Shown: piece after piece, positions 16,495-25,609 of the stretch
Layout: each line of letters starts with the position of its first letter
How positions within the stretch are numbered: position 1 is the first letter of the stretch
Assembly (NCBI GenBank): GCA_910587715.1
Contig: CAJUMV010000027.1
Span: 1-55,018 of the forward strand
Direction: 5' to 3'
Length of the DNA: 55,018 bases
Source of the DNA: an uncultured Lachnospiraceae bacterium
GTDB lineage: Bacteria > Bacillota > Clostridia > Lachnospirales > Lachnospiraceae
Made by a program: the position numbers and the translations under genes
Notes under the pieces: generated by a model
Database searches by the model: none
What the model was told of the DNA's origin: nothing
The model's input: the letters and a program-made list of their open reading frames with translations, nothing else

Positions 16495-18153
16495 ATGGGG
16501 GCAGGAGAAGGGAAGACGGACGCAATCGCACGGTTTGAAAAGCTGTGCCGCAACGCGGTGGCAGAACAGGAAAAATTTTTGATGGACAGGCTTACGGAGA
16601 ATAAGGATACCGAGTACGGAAAACTGTTTGGATTTGATGATATTCATTCGATAGAGGAATATCAGAAAGAACTGCCTATTACCTTTCATTATGATTATGA
16701 AACCATTATTGAGCGGCAGGTAAACGGGGAAGACGGACTGCTTACCATGGAGCGGCCGGTGTATTACTGCATCAGCTCTGGCAGCACCGATTCGCCAAAG
16801 TATGTGCCGATTCTTGAGCGGGATATTCTGAGACAGAAGTTTTACTGGCTGGATCTGATTCGGGAGACGATTCGCAGGCAGATGCCGGAATGTTCCGACG
16901 AAGAGCTGTTCGGCAAGATTTTCCAGATTGGGGAGTACCGCCGTGATTTTATGTCGAACGGCACTATGAGCGGCGTGAGAGCGGGCGCTCTGCACCGTTA
17001 TCTGGAGTCGAAGGGTGAATTAAATATCGACTGTTATACAGCGCCGGAGGAAGTGCTGTTTCCGAAGAATACACTGGAGGATATGCTCTATGTAAAGGTG
17101 CGCTTTGCGCTTGCCTGCAGGGATGTGACGGCGATACACGGCGTTTTCGTAAACCGTGTCGTGGGCATTCTGCGGTATGTGGCGGAAAATTGGGACGCCT
17201 TTTTGACGGATATTGAGACGGGTACAATCAGCGACTGTTTTTTGGTGAGCCATGAATGGGAAGTTTATCTGAAAGAACACCTTCCGGCAGATCCGGAGAG
17301 GGCGGCGGAGCTTCGCGCCATTGCGCGTGAGGGGTTAGAAAACGGGCTGGTCAAAAAAATCTGGCCGAAGATCAAATATGCGCAGTTGATTGGCGGCAGC
17401 ATGTTCAAGCCTTATATGGATAAGTTTTGGACGTATGCGGGGGATTTGCCGGTTCACTATTTTACTTATGCGGCGTCGGAGGGCTGCTTCGGGATTGCCA
17501 GAGGGGTCAATGAGGAGGACGCTTACTATACGCTTCTGCCGGATACCTGTTTTTATGAGTTCGTGCCGGAAACCGGAGACGGGGAGAAGATTTATACGAT
17601 TCGTGATGTGGAAGTGGGCTCTAAGTATGAGCTTCTGATCACGACTTTCTCAGGGGCGTACCGCTACGCCATCGGGGATGTGGTGGAGGTAGTCGGTTTT
17701 GAGGGGCAGGCGCCGATTGTGCGTGTCTGCTACCGGAAGAGCCAGGTTATCAATATTGCGGATGAGAGTATGAACGTGCGCCAGCTGGAGAATGCGATGC
17801 GCAAGTTCCAGAGAAGGGCGGAATGCACAGCGGAAGGATTTTGCGTGGACGGCGATTACGCGAAGCAGAGACCGCGCTACATGCTTTATCTGGAGCTGGC
17901 GGACGGGGAGCTGCCAGAGAATGCGGAGGCGCTTCTGGATGAATGTCTGATGGAGAGCTGCTTTGGCTACAAGAGGGACAGGGAGCTTGCGGAACTTGAA
18001 CGGGTGAAGATACAGATGGTGCCGAAGGGCGGCTTTAAGGCTTACGGAAGGTTTGTGGCGAAGCTGGGGCACAGCAAGGAACAGGATAAGCCGCTGCGCG
18101 TTCTGGTGACAGAAGAGCAGAAGGCGTTTTTCGGAGGAGCGCTCACGGTGTAG
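16495..18153 (+). CDS. GH3-family acyl-adenylate/amido synthetase-like protein
   Basis: 552 residues from the chosen ATG at 16495, which has AAGGAGG seven bases upstream; an in-frame ATG at 16456 lacks a ribosome site. It resembles the GH3 branch of the ANL adenylating enzymes, best known in plants for joining amino acids to hormones. The phosphate-binding loop is SSGSTDSPKYVP, the mid-domain motif is YFTYAASEGCFGIA, and RYAIGDVVEV followed by a KSQVINIADESMN hinge is near the C-terminal swivel domain. Bacterial members are poorly characterised, so the acyl substrate and acceptor are unknown. The next gene, an rRNA methylase, begins 20 bp downstream. Confidence 0.85.
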   Translation: MGAGEGKTDAIARFEKLCRNAVAEQEKFLMDRLTENKDTEYGKLFGFDDIHSIEEYQKELPITFHYDYETIIERQVNGEDGLLTMERPVYYCISSGSTDSPKYVPILERDILRQKFYWLDLIRETIRRQMPECSDEELFGKIFQIGEYRRDFMSNGTMSGVRAGALHRYLESKGELNIDCYTAPEEVLFPKNTLEDMLYVKVRFALACRDVTAIHGVFVNRVVGILRYVAENWDAFLTDIETGTISDCFLVSHEWEVYLKEHLPADPERAAELRAIAREGLENGLVKKIWPKIKYAQLIGGSMFKPYMDKFWTYAGDLPVHYFTYAASEGCFGIARGVNEEDAYYTLLPDTCFYEFVPETGDGEKIYTIRDVEVGSKYELLITTFSGAYRYAIGDVVEVVGFEGQAPIVRVCYRKSQVINIADESMNVRQLENAMRKFQRRAECTAEGFCVDGDYAKQRPRYMLYLELADGELPENAEALLDECLMESCFGYKRDRELAELERVKIQMVPKGGFKAYGRFVAKLGHSKEQDKPLRVLVTEEQKAFFGGALTV

Positions 18154-18173
18154 CGCAGGCGCAGGGTGGAAAC

Positions 18174-19562
18174 ATGAACGACAGGACAGCAGTGTTGCCG
18201 GGAGCTTTTGCAGAGAGGATGCAAAGGCTCCTTGGCGGAGAATATGAAGCCTTTGCGGCGAGCTACGGGCAGGGACGGCAGTATGGACTCAGACGTAATT
18301 TGCAAAAAGGCACGGAAGAAGAGTTTATCAGGGTGATGCCCTTTCCGCTGGAGAAAGTCACATGGACGCGGGAAGGGTATTATTATGATGCGGCAGCGCA
18401 GCCGGGGCGTCATGTGCTCCATGAGGCGGGTGCCTACTATATTCAGGAGCCGTCCGCTATGGCTGCCGTGGAGGCGCTGGCGCCGCAGCCGGGGGAGCGG
18501 ATTCTGGATCTGTGTGCGGCGCCGGGCGGAAAGAGCACGCAGATTGCCGGGCGGATGCAAGGGCAGGGGCTGCTTATTTCCAATGAGGTCATCGGTGAGC
18601 GGGCGCGCATTTTATCCCAGAACGTAGAGCGGATGGGCATTTCTAACTGTGTCGTCTGCAGTGAGAAGCCGGAGCGGATGTCGGCGCTTTTCCCATCATT
18701 TTTTGACCGGGTTTTAGTGGATGCGCCCTGTTCCGGAGAAGGGATGTTCCGCAAAGAGGAGGCGGCAAGGCAGGAGTGGAGCCCGGAGGCGGTGCGGATG
18801 TGCGCCGAAAGGCAGGCAATGATTTTGGAGGAAGCGGCGAAAACGGTAAAGCCGGGCGGTGTGCTGGTGTATTCTACCTGCACGTTTTCGCCGGAGGAAA
18901 ACGAAGGGACAATCAGTGCATTTTTGCGGGCACATGATGAATATAATATAGAAGAAACAGCGCTAGAGGGCATCCTTTCGCCGGGACGGGCGGACTGGGT
19001 AGAACAGCCTGCGGCGGGGATTGGGCATACGCTGCGGCTCTGGCCCCATCTACTAAGAGGGGAAGGGCATTATATCGCCAGACTGCGGAAACAGGGTCAG
19101 GTAACCGACAAGAAGCCGGTGCAGGGCGCAGGAGATAAAAAGTTATGTAAACTTATAGAGAGATTTATGCGGGAAGAGCTTGGGATTGGCGATGCGTGGA
19201 TAGCACGGCATCCGGGGAGGTTAGTTCGTTTCGGGGAGCAGATTTATCTGATGCCGGCGGAGATGACTTCCCTTGAGGGGCTTAGGATTCTTCGCCCGGG
19301 GCTGCAGCTTGCGACGGAGAAAAAGAACCGGTTTGAACCGGCACATGCGCTGGCGCTTACGCTATTGCCGGGGGACAGCAGTCGTATGTACGGGCTTAGC
19401 GGGCAGGAAGCGGCGGCGTATCTGCGGGGGGAGAGCCTTGCCTGCGGGGAGCAGAGGGGCTGGACGGTTCTTTCTTATGAGGGATATGCGCTCGGGTTCG
19501 GAAAGGCTTCGGGCGGGCAGATGAAGAATCATTACCCGAAGGGACTCCGTAAATCTTTGTAA
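18174..19562 (+). CDS. RsmF-like rRNA m5C methyltransferase (NOL1/NOP2/Sun family)
   Basis: 462 residues. SAM-dependent methylation of a cytosine in rRNA. The SAM loop is LDLCAAPGGKST, motif IV with a catalytic Cys is DAPCSGEG, and the second Cys is in YSTCTFSPEENE, all diagnostic for the family. The C-terminal 170 residues form the extra RNA-binding domains of the RsmF/YebU group (Firmicute type). An N-terminal part with GLRRNLQK is also family-like. It starts 20 bp after the GH3-like gene and is probably co-transcribed. Whether its target is 16S C1407 or another site cannot be told from sequence. Confidence 0.9.
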   Translation: MNDRTAVLPGAFAERMQRLLGGEYEAFAASYGQGRQYGLRRNLQKGTEEEFIRVMPFPLEKVTWTREGYYYDAAAQPGRHVLHEAGAYYIQEPSAMAAVEALAPQPGERILDLCAAPGGKSTQIAGRMQGQGLLISNEVIGERARILSQNVERMGISNCVVCSEKPERMSALFPSFFDRVLVDAPCSGEGMFRKEEAARQEWSPEAVRMCAERQAMILEEAAKTVKPGGVLVYSTCTFSPEENEGTISAFLRAHDEYNIEETALEGILSPGRADWVEQPAAGIGHTLRLWPHLLRGEGHYIARLRKQGQVTDKKPVQGAGDKKLCKLIERFMREELGIGDAWIARHPGRLVRFGEQIYLMPAEMTSLEGLRILRPGLQLATEKKNRFEPAHALALTLLPGDSSRMYGLSGQEAAAYLRGESLACGEQRGWTVLSYEGYALGFGKASGGQMKNHYPKGLRKSL

Positions 19563-19626
19563 ATCCGTAGCGATTCCGCGCCGTGAGTCGAATATCTTAA
19601 AATTTTCTTTATGCCATATAATGGGC

Positions 19627-19655
19627 TTGCCAAATGATTACGGCTGGAATATACT
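19627..19655 (+). promoter_or_regulatory. Promoter of the MBOAT/SGNH pair
   Basis: TTGCCA, a 17-bp spacer and TATACT, giving a leader of about 60 bp before the ATG at 19720. Confidence 0.5.
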
Positions 19656-19719
19656 AGATATAGACTTTTACAGGAGATAAACTACTTCATTGTGTATGTT
19701 GGCATAGGGAGTTCTTTCG

Positions 19720-21138
19720 ATGTTATTTTCCAGTGTGGGATTTTTATTTCGGTTTCTGCCGATTTTTATAATCATTTATTTAGCGTTACCCAAATACCGT
19801 AATATTGTACTTCTGATTGGGAGCTTAATCTTCTATGGAGTGGGAGAACCGTATTTCGTTCTGCTGCTTCTTTTGTCTGTCATTATGAATTACGGCTTTA
19901 GCCGCTATATGTTCTGGGAGCCGCGTTCGCCCCAGTTGAACCGCAAAAAGAAGGCGGCGAAAAGGCGGAAGCGGGCGCTGATACTGGCTGTGGCGCTTGA
20001 TTTGAGCGTCTTGTTTGTGTTTAAGTATTGGGATTTTGCCGCAGGCAGCGTGAACTCGCTTGTCGGGAAGGGCTTTTTGCCGCTGCTTTCTCTGGCGCTG
20101 CCGCTGGGGATCAGCTTTTATACGTTCCAGATGATTTCTTATCAGATTGACTGCTACCGGGGAACGATAGAGAAGCGGGCGGGATGGATTTCTTTTGCCA
20201 CCTATGTCTGCATGTTCCCCCAGCTGATAGCCGGTCCCATCGTCCGCTACAGCGAAGTGGCGGATCGTATGGCGAGCCGACGGGTGCGGATTAGGGATTT
20301 GGAAAACGGGCTGAAGCTTTTTACACTTGGCCTGGGGCTTAAGGTGCTTTTGGCAAACCAGATTGGCACCCTTTGGAATCTGATTATGACGGCGGGGGCA
20401 GGCAGGCTTCATGCGCTTGTGGCATGGCTTGGCGCATTTGCTTATTCTTTCCAGATTTATTTCGATTTCTGGGGATATTCGGTGATGGCGATGGGACTCG
20501 GCAAGATGCTGGGATTTTCCATTCCCCGCAATTTTAACCATCCGTACACGTCCCGTTCCCTGTCGGAGTTTTGGAGAAGGTGGCATATGACGCTGGGCAG
20601 CTGGTTTAAGGAGTATGTTTACATTCCGCTGGGGGGCAGCCGGAAGGGAAGCGGGCGGACCGTATGCAATTTATTTGTGGTGTGGGCGCTTACCGGCTTA
20701 TGGCATGGCGCGGCATGGAACTTCGTGCTCTGGGGCATTGTGTTCTTTGTGCTGATTTCTCTGGAGAAAAGGACCTTCGGCAAGCGGCTGGAACAAAGTC
20801 TCGTGCTGGGACATATTTACACAGTGCTTCTGATTCCCGTGACATGGGTGATATTCGCGATTACGGACATGGGACAGCTTGGGGGATATCTGGGCAATCT
20901 TGTCGGGTATCATAAGGAGGACATACTGGTAGGCGTCACACAGTTAATCCGATATCTCAAAGAGTATGGCGTACTTTTGATAGCATGTGTTATTTTTGCA
21001 ACGCCTCTTCCGGCAAAGGCGTATTGGAAATGGAAGGACCGCTGGTTTATGGTGTTATTTTTGCTGGGCGTTTTCTGGTGGTCGGTCAGAGAGATTGTTT
21101 TGGGGAGCAATAATCCGTTTTTATATTTTAGATTTTAA
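19720..21138 (+). CDS. MBOAT family O-acyltransferase (AlgI/DltB type)
   Basis: 472 residues with about ten to eleven membrane segments. It is likely to move an acyl group, usually acetyl, across the membrane onto a surface polymer. Family marks are SEFWRRWHMTLGSWFKEYVY, PLGGSRKG, and the catalytic His in GLWHGAAWNFVLWG. The early part FLPIFIIIYLALPKYRN matches AlgI-like members. The start has a weak GGGAG ribosome site. The next gene, eight bases later, encodes an SGNH hydrolase-like protein, the usual second half of such O-acetylation machines (as with AlgI/AlgJ). The acceptor polymer is unknown; a cell-wall glycan or the capsule made downstream are candidates. Confidence 0.92.
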   Translation: MLFSSVGFLFRFLPIFIIIYLALPKYRNIVLLIGSLIFYGVGEPYFVLLLLLSVIMNYGFSRYMFWEPRSPQLNRKKKAAKRRKRALILAVALDLSVLFVFKYWDFAAGSVNSLVGKGFLPLLSLALPLGISFYTFQMISYQIDCYRGTIEKRAGWISFATYVCMFPQLIAGPIVRYSEVADRMASRRVRIRDLENGLKLFTLGLGLKVLLANQIGTLWNLIMTAGAGRLHALVAWLGAFAYSFQIYFDFWGYSVMAMGLGKMLGFSIPRNFNHPYTSRSLSEFWRRWHMTLGSWFKEYVYIPLGGSRKGSGRTVCNLFVVWALTGLWHGAAWNFVLWGIVFFVLISLEKRTFGKRLEQSLVLGHIYTVLLIPVTWVIFAITDMGQLGGYLGNLVGYHKEDILVGVTQLIRYLKEYGVLLIACVIFATPLPAKAYWKWKDRWFMVLFLLGVFWWSVREIVLGSNNPFLYFRF

Positions 21139-21157
21139 CGTGTGAATGAGGCAGACT

Positions 21158-22324
21158 ATGAACGGAAACAAGATGAGAACCTTTTTGGAAATTATATATA
21201 ACTGTCCTTTTATATTGCTTGTGATTTTTACGAGTATTGCGTTTTCTTTGTTTTTTGATGAATCGGGAGTTCGGAAAAACGAGCATAACATGGCGGTTTC
21301 ACAGATGATGGAGGATGGCGTAAATGCGGGGGCAGAAGCGGAAAGTCTGTTAAAAAAGAGCGGAATGCTGCTTGAAAAGAATCAGAATAACGGCGACGAA
21401 GGCGGAGAGAAGGCGGAAGGCACAGCAGCGCAGGAAGAAAAAACGAACCAAAATGCAGGAGCACGCAAGGAAAAAAATGATAAAAAAAAGGACGATTCCG
21501 AACAAAAAGCCGATATAGAAAAAAACGGAAATGCCGGAAAAACAAGGGAAACAGAGAAAAGAGCGACCGAGTTTGTGGAATATGAGCCGATTGCGACAAA
21601 TTCCCGATATTACTCGGATGCAGGAAAAGTTGCATTGACTACGGTATATGACTATGTAAAAGAAAACGAGAGTTATTTTAATGACGCCGCTTTTCTGGGA
21701 GATTCCCGTACTTTGGGCATATCGGATTATGCGGGTCTTTCCGGCGCGGACTTTTTCTGCGACAACGGCATGACCATTTATAAGCTTCTCGGGGACGACG
21801 GGGTGACCTACCAGAAGACGGGTGAAAAGGTGGACATGAAAGAAATTCTGCAGGAGAAGCATTACGGCAAAATTTATATCATGCTGGGGATGAATGAGCT
21901 TGGTTACGGCGACACGCCCATGTATCTGAAACAGTATCTGAAGGTGATACGGCAGATCCAGGAATGGCAACCGGGTGTTATTATTTATGTGATGGCAAAT
22001 CTCCATGTGAGTCAGGAAAAGAATAATATGGAGACGGAGTTTAACAATATCAATATCAACGACAAGAATGTGGCATCCGCCAGACTGGCAAACGGGAGAG
22101 ACGTTTTTTATCTGGACTGTAATCCGCTCTTTACCGATGAGGAGGGGTATCTGCAGGCGGAGCTTACTTTTGACGGGGTGCATCTTTACGCACAGCACTA
22201 CGATAAATGGCGTGATTTTCTTTTTGAACACGGGGTGGAGAAGGATGAACAGCCCGGGAGTTTGGCGGAAACGGACGGGCAGGCGGAAGGTGTGACAAAG
22301 ACAGGTGAGTCGGGAGATTCATAA
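21158..22324 (+). CDS. Membrane-anchored SGNH hydrolase-like acyltransferase partner
   Basis: About 388 residues. One N-terminal membrane segment (FILLVIFTSIAFSLFF) is followed by a long charged linker (Glu, Lys, Asn rich, about 60-140) and an outer SGNH domain. Active-site blocks are intact: FLGDSRTLG with the Ser, MLGMNELG with the Asn, and FDGVHLYAQHY with Asp and His. Enzymes of this type paired with MBOAT proteins pass the acetyl group to the glycan. The start at 21158 is taken for GAGG six bases before; an ATG at 21146 is also possible. It follows the MBOAT gene with almost no gap. Confidence 0.85.
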   Translation: MNGNKMRTFLEIIYNCPFILLVIFTSIAFSLFFDESGVRKNEHNMAVSQMMEDGVNAGAEAESLLKKSGMLLEKNQNNGDEGGEKAEGTAAQEEKTNQNAGARKEKNDKKKDDSEQKADIEKNGNAGKTRETEKRATEFVEYEPIATNSRYYSDAGKVALTTVYDYVKENESYFNDAAFLGDSRTLGISDYAGLSGADFFCDNGMTIYKLLGDDGVTYQKTGEKVDMKEILQEKHYGKIYIMLGMNELGYGDTPMYLKQYLKVIRQIQEWQPGVIIYVMANLHVSQEKNNMETEFNNININDKNVASARLANGRDVFYLDCNPLFTDEEGYLQAELTFDGVHLYAQHYDKWRDFLFEHGVEKDEQPGSLAETDGQAEGVTKTGESGDS

Positions 22325-22357
22325 GACGGCGTGAGAGGTTTGGTTTGAGGTGCTGGC

Positions 22358-23080
22358 ATGGAAAAGATGCGTTTGAACAAATATCTCGCCTCCTGTGGCG
22401 TATGTTCGAGACGGGATGCGGATAAGCTGATAGAGAGCGGGGATGTGCTTGTAAACGGGGAAAGGGCGCAGGCGGGCATGAAGGTGGCGTCGGGCGACCG
22501 GATAGAAGTCCGTGGCAAACGCGTTTCTCTGCCGGAGGATAAGGTGGTACTTGCCTATTATAAGCCGGTGGGGGTGGTCTGCTCGGAGCGGGACACCTAT
22601 GCGGGGCGGCTGGTGACGAAGGAGATCGGCTATCACAGGCGCGTAACCTATGCAGGACGGCTGGACAAGGATTCCGAGGGGCTTTTGCTCCTCACGGATG
22701 ACGGCAGCCTGATTGACGCGATGATGCGGGGAAGGAACAGGCATGAGAAGGAGTATATCGTAAAGTCCGATCGTGCCTGGGAGGACGGCGCGATAGAGCA
22801 TATGCGCGAGGGTGTGTATCTGGAGGAGCTGGGACAAACGACCCGCCCCTGTGAAATTGAACGGCTCGGGGAGAAAACCTTGAAAATGGTGCTCACTCAA
22901 GGGCTGAACAGGCAGATTAGGCGCATGTGCGAGACACAGGGTTACCGGGTAAAGAGTTTAAAAAGAACACGTGTTATCAATATCTGGCTGGAGAGGCTGA
23001 AACCGGGCGAGTACCGGGAGGTGACAGGAAAGGAGCGGGAGGAGCTGTACCGGCTCTGCGGGATGTATGACAGAAAATAA
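22358..23080 (+). CDS. RluF/RluB-type 23S rRNA pseudouridine synthase
   Basis: 240 residues of the RsuA family. The S4 RNA-binding domain is at the N-terminus (MRLNKYLASCGVCSRRDADK). The catalytic Asp lies in GRLDKDSEGLLLLTDDG. The C-terminal part, GLNRQIRRMCETQGY followed by KRTRVINI, is closest to the RluF subgroup, which modifies U2604 in helix 74 of 23S rRNA; that site is inferred from subgroup only. The last 14 bases overlap the start of ligA, so the two are translationally linked. Confidence 0.9.
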   Translation: MEKMRLNKYLASCGVCSRRDADKLIESGDVLVNGERAQAGMKVASGDRIEVRGKRVSLPEDKVVLAYYKPVGVVCSERDTYAGRLVTKEIGYHRRVTYAGRLDKDSEGLLLLTDDGSLIDAMMRGRNRHEKEYIVKSDRAWEDGAIEHMREGVYLEELGQTTRPCEIERLGEKTLKMVLTQGLNRQIRRMCETQGYRVKSLKRTRVINIWLERLKPGEYREVTGKEREELYRLCGMYDRK

Positions 23081-25028
23081 GAGGAATCGTATGCGGGAGC
23101 TTGTCTCCCTTCTGAATCAGGCTTCCAAGGCTTACTATGCCGAGGACGAGGAGATGATGTCGAATTTCGAGTACGACAGGCTCTATGACGAGCTGACGGC
23201 GCTGGAAAAGGAGCTTGGCGTGACGTTTGCGGACAGTCCTACGGTGCAGGTGGGCTACGAGGCGGTGGATGAGCTGCCGAAGGAACGGCATGAATCCGCC
23301 ATGCTTTCCCTGGCGAAGACGAAGAGCAGGGAAGAGCTGGCAGCGTGGCTGAACGGGAAAACGGGGCTTCTCTCGTGGAAGCTGGACGGGCTGACCATTG
23401 TGCTGACTTACCGGGACGGCGCGCTGCAAAAGGCAGTGACCAGAGGAAACGGCGAGGTGGGCGAGGTGGTCACCGGCAATGCCAGAGTGTTCAAAAATCT
23501 CCCTCTTGCCATTCCCTATCAGGGTGAGCTGATTTTGCGGGGCGAAGCGGTTATCACTTACAGCGGTTTTGAGAAGATAAACAGGGAAATCGAGGACGAA
23601 CAGGCGAAATACAAAAATCCGAGAAATCTTTGCAGCGGCAGCGTCAGGCAGCTCGATAACCGGATTACGGCGCAGAGGGGCGTGTGCTTTTACGCCTTTT
23701 CCTTGGTGCGGGCGGATGTGGACTTTCACAATTCCCGGGCGGCGCAGTTTACTTTCCTGCAAGAGCAGGGCTTTGATGTGGTGGAGCATCGGTTGGTGAC
23801 GCCGGAGGATATTTTAGATAACATTAGTTATTTTGAGGAGAAGATACAGACCTACGACGTGCCCTCGGACGGGCTGGTGCTTACTTATGAGGATATGGCA
23901 TACGGCGCGTCCCTCGGCAGGACGGCGAAATTTCCTCGGGATTCCATCGCCTTTAAGTGGGCGGATGAGCTGCGGGAGACGACACTTGTGGAGATGGAGT
24001 GGAGCGCCAGCCGCACCGGGCTGATCAATCCGGTTGCCATTTTTGAGCCGGTGGAGTTAGAGGGCACCACGGTGAGCCGGGCGTCCGTGCACAATATCAG
24101 CATCGTGCGGGGGCTGAAGCTGGGGCTTGGCGATCGGATTACGGTCTACAAGGCGAATATGATCATTCCCCAGATTGCGGAAAACCTGACGAAGAGCGAT
24201 TCACTGGAGATTCCAGAAGTTTGTCCCGTCTGCGGGCAGCCCACCCGCATCAGTCAGATAAATGACGTGCAGTCTCTTTATTGCGATAATCCCGACTGTG
24301 ACGCGAAAAAGATCAAGGCGTTTACTTTGCTGGTGAGCCGGGATGCGCTGAATGTGGATGGTCTGTCCGAGTCCACGCTGGAAAAGTTTCTGGCAAGGGG
24401 ATTTTTGCATGAGTTTGCGGATTTGTTCCGGCTGGAGCGGTTCCGGGAGGAAATCACGCAGATGGAAGGTTTTGGGGAGAAGTCTTATCAGAATCTTTCG
24501 GAAAGTCTGGAGCGGGCGAGAAAGACTACGCTGCCGCGGCTGCTTTACGGGCTGGGCATTGAGAATGTGGGCGTGGCGAACGCCAAGATGCTGTGTCGGC
24601 ATTTTCGCTATGACTTACAGGCATTGCGGGACGCCTCGGCGGAGGAGCTTGCGGAGATTGACGGCGTCGGCGAGGTGATTGCCTTAAGTATTTACGATTA
24701 TTTTCATGACGAAAAGGCGATAGAACAACTGGAAAGCCTGCTGGGAGAAGTGGAGCTTGAAGAGCAGGAGGTGGTGGAAGGGGAGCAGACCCTTGCCGGC
24801 ATGAGCTTTGTCATTACGGGGAGCCTTTTGCATTTCGAGAACCGAAACGCCATGAAGGAGGAGATTGAAAAGCGGGGCGGCAAGGTGACCGGCAGCGTGA
24901 CCGGAAAAACCGTCTGCCTGATCAACAACGATACCGCGTCCCAGTCCTCTAAGAATAAGAAGGCGAAGGAGCTGGGGGTAAAGATTTTGTCCGAGGAAGA
25001 TTTTATGGAGGAATATTTGGGAAATTAA
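23067..25028 (+). CDS. ligA: NAD+-dependent DNA ligase
   Basis: 653 residues with the full LigA layout. The Ia NAD-binding part has EYDRLYDEL; adenylation Lys is K105 in WKLDG. RGNGEVGEVVT and RGEAVI follow. The OB fold and the Cys4 zinc site are CPVCG and CDNPDC, then helix-hairpin-helix repeats (GLGIENVGVANA and DGVGEV) and a C-terminal BRCT domain (LAGMSFVITGSL). It seals nicks in replication and repair. KLDG in place of KIDG is usual in Lachnospiraceae. The first ATG overlaps the pseudouridine synthase gene by 14 bp. A good terminator follows. No sign of damage. Confidence 0.97.
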   Translation: MTENKRNRMRELVSLLNQASKAYYAEDEEMMSNFEYDRLYDELTALEKELGVTFADSPTVQVGYEAVDELPKERHESAMLSLAKTKSREELAAWLNGKTGLLSWKLDGLTIVLTYRDGALQKAVTRGNGEVGEVVTGNARVFKNLPLAIPYQGELILRGEAVITYSGFEKINREIEDEQAKYKNPRNLCSGSVRQLDNRITAQRGVCFYAFSLVRADVDFHNSRAAQFTFLQEQGFDVVEHRLVTPEDILDNISYFEEKIQTYDVPSDGLVLTYEDMAYGASLGRTAKFPRDSIAFKWADELRETTLVEMEWSASRTGLINPVAIFEPVELEGTTVSRASVHNISIVRGLKLGLGDRITVYKANMIIPQIAENLTKSDSLEIPEVCPVCGQPTRISQINDVQSLYCDNPDCDAKKIKAFTLLVSRDALNVDGLSESTLEKFLARGFLHEFADLFRLERFREEITQMEGFGEKSYQNLSESLERARKTTLPRLLYGLGIENVGVANAKMLCRHFRYDLQALRDASAEELAEIDGVGEVIALSIYDYFHDEKAIEQLESLLGEVELEEQEVVEGEQTLAGMSFVITGSLLHFENRNAMKEEIEKRGGKVTGSVTGKTVCLINNDTASQSSKNKKAKELGVKILSEEDFMEEYLGN

Positions 25029-25053
25029 GCAGATTTGATACCAAGGAGGAGAG

Positions 25054-25091
25054 CAGGGACAGGGAAAGTATTCTGTTCCTGTTTTGTTTTT
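25054..25091 (+). terminator. ligA terminator
   Basis: CAGGGACAG pairs with CTGTTCCTG (one G-T) over a 10-base loop and is followed by TTTTGTTTTT. Confidence 0.85.
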
Positions 25092-25105
25092 GCCCGGAAT
25101 TTCCG

Positions 25106-25417
25106 CTATTTTCTATTCAGCGCTTTCATGATAGCCAGAATATGCGTCAAAGTGGCGCGATCCAGCTTTTTTGCCTCCTCCATGAGTTCTTTGAGCATTT
25201 GCGGATTGCCGTTTCCGCCGTCAAAGAATTCCTGCGGGGTAACGTTCAAAAATTCGCAGATATAGAAAAAGGACTGCATGGAGGGCAGCGATTTCTTGTT
25301 TTCTATGGTATTGATATAATTGTTTGCCTGTCCTAGGGATAACGACATATCGCGCGTGGAAATGCCTTTCTGCATTCTGAGTTCCGCTAATCTGTCGGGG
25401 AGAAAATTTTCATACAT
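25106..25417 (-). CDS. XRE-type helix-turn-helix regulator beside the capsule operon
   Basis: 103 residues. The N-terminal two thirds form a Cro/C1-type helix-turn-helix: RLAELRMQKGISTRDMSLSL, then NNYINTIENKKSLPS as recognition helix and hinge, and FFYICEFLNVTPQEFF. The remaining tail (MLKELMEEAKKLDRATL) is a short helix likely used for dimer contact. ATG 25417 is chosen over the TTG just upstream. The gene is divergent from the capsule operon, and the box ATAAACGTAATGT occurs near both promoters, so it probably represses itself and the capsule genes; this is inference from position. Confidence 0.88.
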   Translation of the reverse strand: MYENFLPDRLAELRMQKGISTRDMSLSLGQANNYINTIENKKSLPSMQSFFYICEFLNVTPQEFFDGGNGNPQMLKELMEEAKKLDRATLTHILAIMKALNRK

Positions 25418-25470
25418 CAATAATGGTCATTCCCTTTCTATGAGTTTCATCGCTTTATTCAATAGATTGT

Positions 25471-25557
25471 ACATTACGTTTATGCTTTATCCGTTAAATC
25501 TCATAAGGTATTTTTGTTGACATAAAAGATTTAATCTATTATAATAAACGTTAATGT
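25471..25557. promoter_or_regulatory. Capsule operon promoter with candidate XRE operator boxes
   Basis: On the plus strand TTGACA (25517-25522), a 17-bp spacer and TATAAT (25540-25545) form a perfect consensus promoter. ATAAACGTTAATGT (25544-25557) overlaps the start point. An inverted copy, ACATTACGTTTAT (25471-25483), lies on the side of the divergent regulator gene. A second inverted pair, AATAGATT (25461) and AATCTATT (25533), is close by. Confidence 0.7.
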
Positions 25558-25609
25558 TAGCTTAAATTTAGCAAAACAAGGAGACATAACTATTTATGAC
25601 AAGTGACAG

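Noticed and set aside
19563..19719. A riboswitch before the MBOAT gene
   Set aside because: The leader is short, and no cyclic-di-GMP, preQ1 or other known core was found; only a promoter is supported.
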